Assembly: GCA_963820095.1 (NCBI GenBank)
Contig: CAWFZA010000019.1
Location: 85,689 to 149,688 of the forward strand
Origin: Roseiarcus sp963820095
GTDB lineage: Bacteria > Pseudomonadota > Alphaproteobacteria > Rhizobiales > Beijerinckiaceae
Direction of reading: 5' to 3'
DNA: 64,000 bases
The translations under genes and the position numbers were made by a program. Under the pieces are notes generated by a model. The model did not search any database. It saw only the letters and a program-made list of their open reading frames with translations, and was not told the DNA's origin. Of the stretch, positions 62,311 through 64,000 are shown in pieces. Every line of letters begins with the position of its first letter. Within the stretch, counting starts at the first letter, position 1.

Positions 62311-63494
62311 ATGGGAGAGTATAGCGAAGTTTTCGTGGCTTTCGATGTCGCCAAGAAGAAGCACGCGATGGCGATTGCGGAGGGTGGCCGAACCGAGGAA
62401 GTCCGGTTTATGGGCGATGTCGAGAACAATCCTGCGCCGATCGAGCGGACGATCAAAAGACTGGTTAACCGATACGACCGGCTGCATGTCTGCTTCGAAG
62501 CCGGGCCGACGGGATACGGGCTCTATCGCCAGGTGCAGGCGCTTGGCCACGACTGCATGGTGGTCGCTCCGGCGCTGATCCCGAAACGAGCGGGTGAACG
62601 GATCAAGACGAACCGTCGGCATGTGGGCACTCTCGCGCGTCTTCATCGGGCGGGTGAGCTTACGGGAGTGTGGGCGCCCGACCCGGCCCATGAGGCGGTG
62701 CGCGATCTTGTGCGGGCTCGCGAGGCGGCGCGGGACGATCTTCGGCGAAAGCGCCAGCAGCTTCTCTCTTTCCTGCTCCGGCACAGCCGGATTTACAGCG
62801 GCGGCGGGCACTGGACGCTAGCGCATCGGCGTTGGCTCGCCGGTCAGAAGTTCGACGAGCCGCCCCTCGTTCAGCCAGCCGCGCTCTGCGCCAATAGTCG
62901 TCCCGGCCCTCGACATGAGGCAGGACGGGCATGCCGCGCAGCAGATCGTCTTTCAGGAAGCCATCGACGCGATCGAGGACGCGCTCCAACGCCCGCGTCG
63001 GCTCGAGAAACAACTCGCTGTCATCGTACCGGAATGGTCCATGGCGCCGGTCGTGGAGGCCTATCAGGCCATGCGCAGCGCATCGTTTCTCGTCGCCGTG
63101 ACCTTTGCCGCGGAGATCGGCGACGTGCGCCGGTTCGATACGCCACGACAGCTCGCATCTTTCCTCGGGCTTGTCCCGGCGGAAAGCTCGACCGGCGATA
63201 CGATCCGGCGGAAGGGCCTCACTCTAGCCGGCAACCGGCGAGCGCGGCGGGCGCTCGTCGAGGCGGCGTGGACCTATCGTTATCCGGCGAGGGTCAGCGA
63301 GACCTTGAGAGCGCGGCTCGAAGGGCTGCCCAAGCCTGTGCGTGACATCGCCTGGAAGGCTTAAGGTCCGTCTGTGCGCCCGCTATCGTCGCCTCAGCGC
63401 CACTGGAAAGAAGCCGCCCGTCGTCGTGGCGGCGATAGCCCGCGAGATCGCCGCTTTCCTGTGGGCCATCGGACGGGAGGTCGCGCCCGCGTAA
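62311..63494 (+). mobile_element. IS110-family element (transposase broken)
   Basis: Transposase start at ATG 62311 with GGAGGGCGG upstream. It has the DEDD domain (VFVAFDVAKKKHAMAI, HVCFEAGPTGYGLYRQVQAL, KTNRRHVGTLARLHRAGEL) and the C-terminal transposase_20 part (GDVRRFDTPRQLASFLGLVP, KGLTLAGNRRARRALVEAAW). It is disrupted by an insertion of about 70 nt between 62862 and 62930, which changes frame, and by a lesion at 63364-63372 (TAA). The natural C-terminus (LCARYRRLSATGKKPPVVVA) then continues to TAA 63492-63494. Confidence 0.82.
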
Positions 63495-63898
63495 ACACGA
63501 CGCTCTCCCGCTGCGCAGACCCGGGAGCGGAGCACGAAGGTGGGGAACTCCCGTCGCTAGTTATGTGGCCAGGCTTTGCGCCAGACGCCCGTCCTCTAGA
63601 CTGAGGATAGCCCCGAGACGAAGACACGGAAAGGCGGTAACCAACCCGCGGATAAGAGCTTGATCAACCGTCGTCTTAAGCTCCGCTCCCAGCTCCGCGC
63701 AGCTACAGCCTGTTCCCGCCGACGGCTATCTCACCGCTCGGGCGCTCGATTGCGTCCGAGCCCTTGACGGCGAACATGACGTCTAGTGCCGAACGCCGAC
63801 GACGGTCTGCGCGATTTGAACCAGCAAGCTCATAATGTTAATCTTTGCCGGTCCAACGGCGCGTCTTCTCCGGCTGGTTCGGAGTTTTCGGGCGCTGA
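63495..63898. other. Non-coding stretch right of the IS110
   Basis: About 400 bases with no protein-like frame on either strand and no RNA gene seen. The first 150 bases may belong to the right end of the IS110 element, as such elements have long non-coding flanks. Confidence 0.4.
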
Positions 63899-64000
63899 TC
63901 AGTCTGGGTCAAACACATTGCGGTAGTCGACCTTCAGCGCCGGATCCTGCCGCTCCTCGCGCAGGAAACAGTCGCCGACCACCAAAACCTCAATTTCGGT
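63899..64000 (-). CDS. C-terminal end of a probable carbamoyltransferase (NodU/CmcH-type), partial
   Basis: The minus strand encodes about 33 residues, TEIEVLVVGDCFLREERQDP then ALKVDYRNVFDPD, ending at TGA (reverse complement at 63899-63901). The pattern matches the C-terminal tail of NodU/CmcH-family carbamoyltransferases. The rest lies outside the window, so the identification rests on a short stretch. Confidence 0.45.
   Translation of the reverse strand, partial: TEIEVLVVGDCFLREERQDPALKVDYRNVFDPD

Noticed and set aside
1..64000. CRISPR array, prophage or rRNA operon
   Set aside because: No regularly spaced repeats, no phage structural genes and no rRNA-like sequence were seen. The holin-superfamily gene at 16192 belongs to a chromosomal membrane module.

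Overview
The window looks like chromosomal DNA of a GC-rich alphaproteobacterium, most likely a Rhizobiales member near the Beijerinckiaceae/Methylocystaceae. This is inferred from gene order: a Tad pilus locus, an mdh-sucCD-sucA-sucB block, a DUF3618/nutrient-deprivation/holin-like membrane module, the RHH-DUF4169-SspB trio, and cysH-DUF934. No rRNA gene is present to confirm the taxon, and I see no tRNA or CRISPR array.

Layout. 0-3.7 kb: 3' part of a tad (Flp pilus) operon (TadA/CpaF, TadB, TadC, TadD lipoprotein). 3.9-4.9 kb: arginase. 5.1-14.0 kb: TCA-cycle operon mdh-sucC-sucD-sucA-sucB. It is interrupted after sucC by a cupin gene and a toxin-antitoxin pair, and between sucA and sucB by a YciI-like gene. 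14.3-17.2 kb: four-gene membrane/envelope-stress module behind a near-consensus EcfG-type (general stress response) promoter. 17.2-29.5 kb: housekeeping genes (cupin, fabI, sigma/anti-sigma pair, DnaJ-like, pdxH, SIS-domain amino-sugar enzyme, Spy/LTXXQ-like protein, EamA transporter, phytochelatin-synthase-like protease, PBP1A, dnaN). 29.9-30.7 kb: a small peptide with a CC-x6-CC tail followed by a GRDP-like protein. 30.9-42.1 kb: nagA, an amino-sugar kinase, pcp, two acyl-CoA dehydrogenases, an AsmA-like giant, RHH-DUF4169-sspB and a dehydrogenase. 42.3-57.5 kb: an accessory catabolic island. It holds a branched-chain-amino-acid-type ABC importer (livF, fused livM-livG, livH, livK), three metallo-beta-lactamase-fold hydrolases, a beta-hydroxyacid dehydrogenase, a carboxymuconolactone-decarboxylase-like protein, an aldehyde dehydrogenase, a LysR regulator and an MmgE/PrpD protein. 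57.5-64.0 kb: an insertion-sequence graveyard (IS3, IS110 and IS630 relics). It has cut off the sulfite reductase gene upstream of cysH-DUF934, and it encloses remnants of an AAA ATPase, a possible partner gene and a His-rich peptide. The window ends in the C-terminus of a probable carbamoyltransferase.

A theme across the window is single-base frame lesions in genes that should be intact, including sucB. Almost all non-mobile cases are repaired by removing one base from a run of identical bases (cupin, sucB, sigma factor, SIS enzyme, AsmA, MBL hydrolase, HIBADH-like, LysR). This is the signature of homopolymer over-calls, so I read most of these lesions as probable sequence errors rather than biology. 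They are annotated as single genes across the lesion.

The strongest biological leads are the catabolic island, the toxin-antitoxin insertion in the suc operon, the stress promoter of the DUF3618 module, the Cys-rich peptide with its GRDP-like partner, the sulfite reductase cut off by IS debris, and the decayed defence-like AAA locus.
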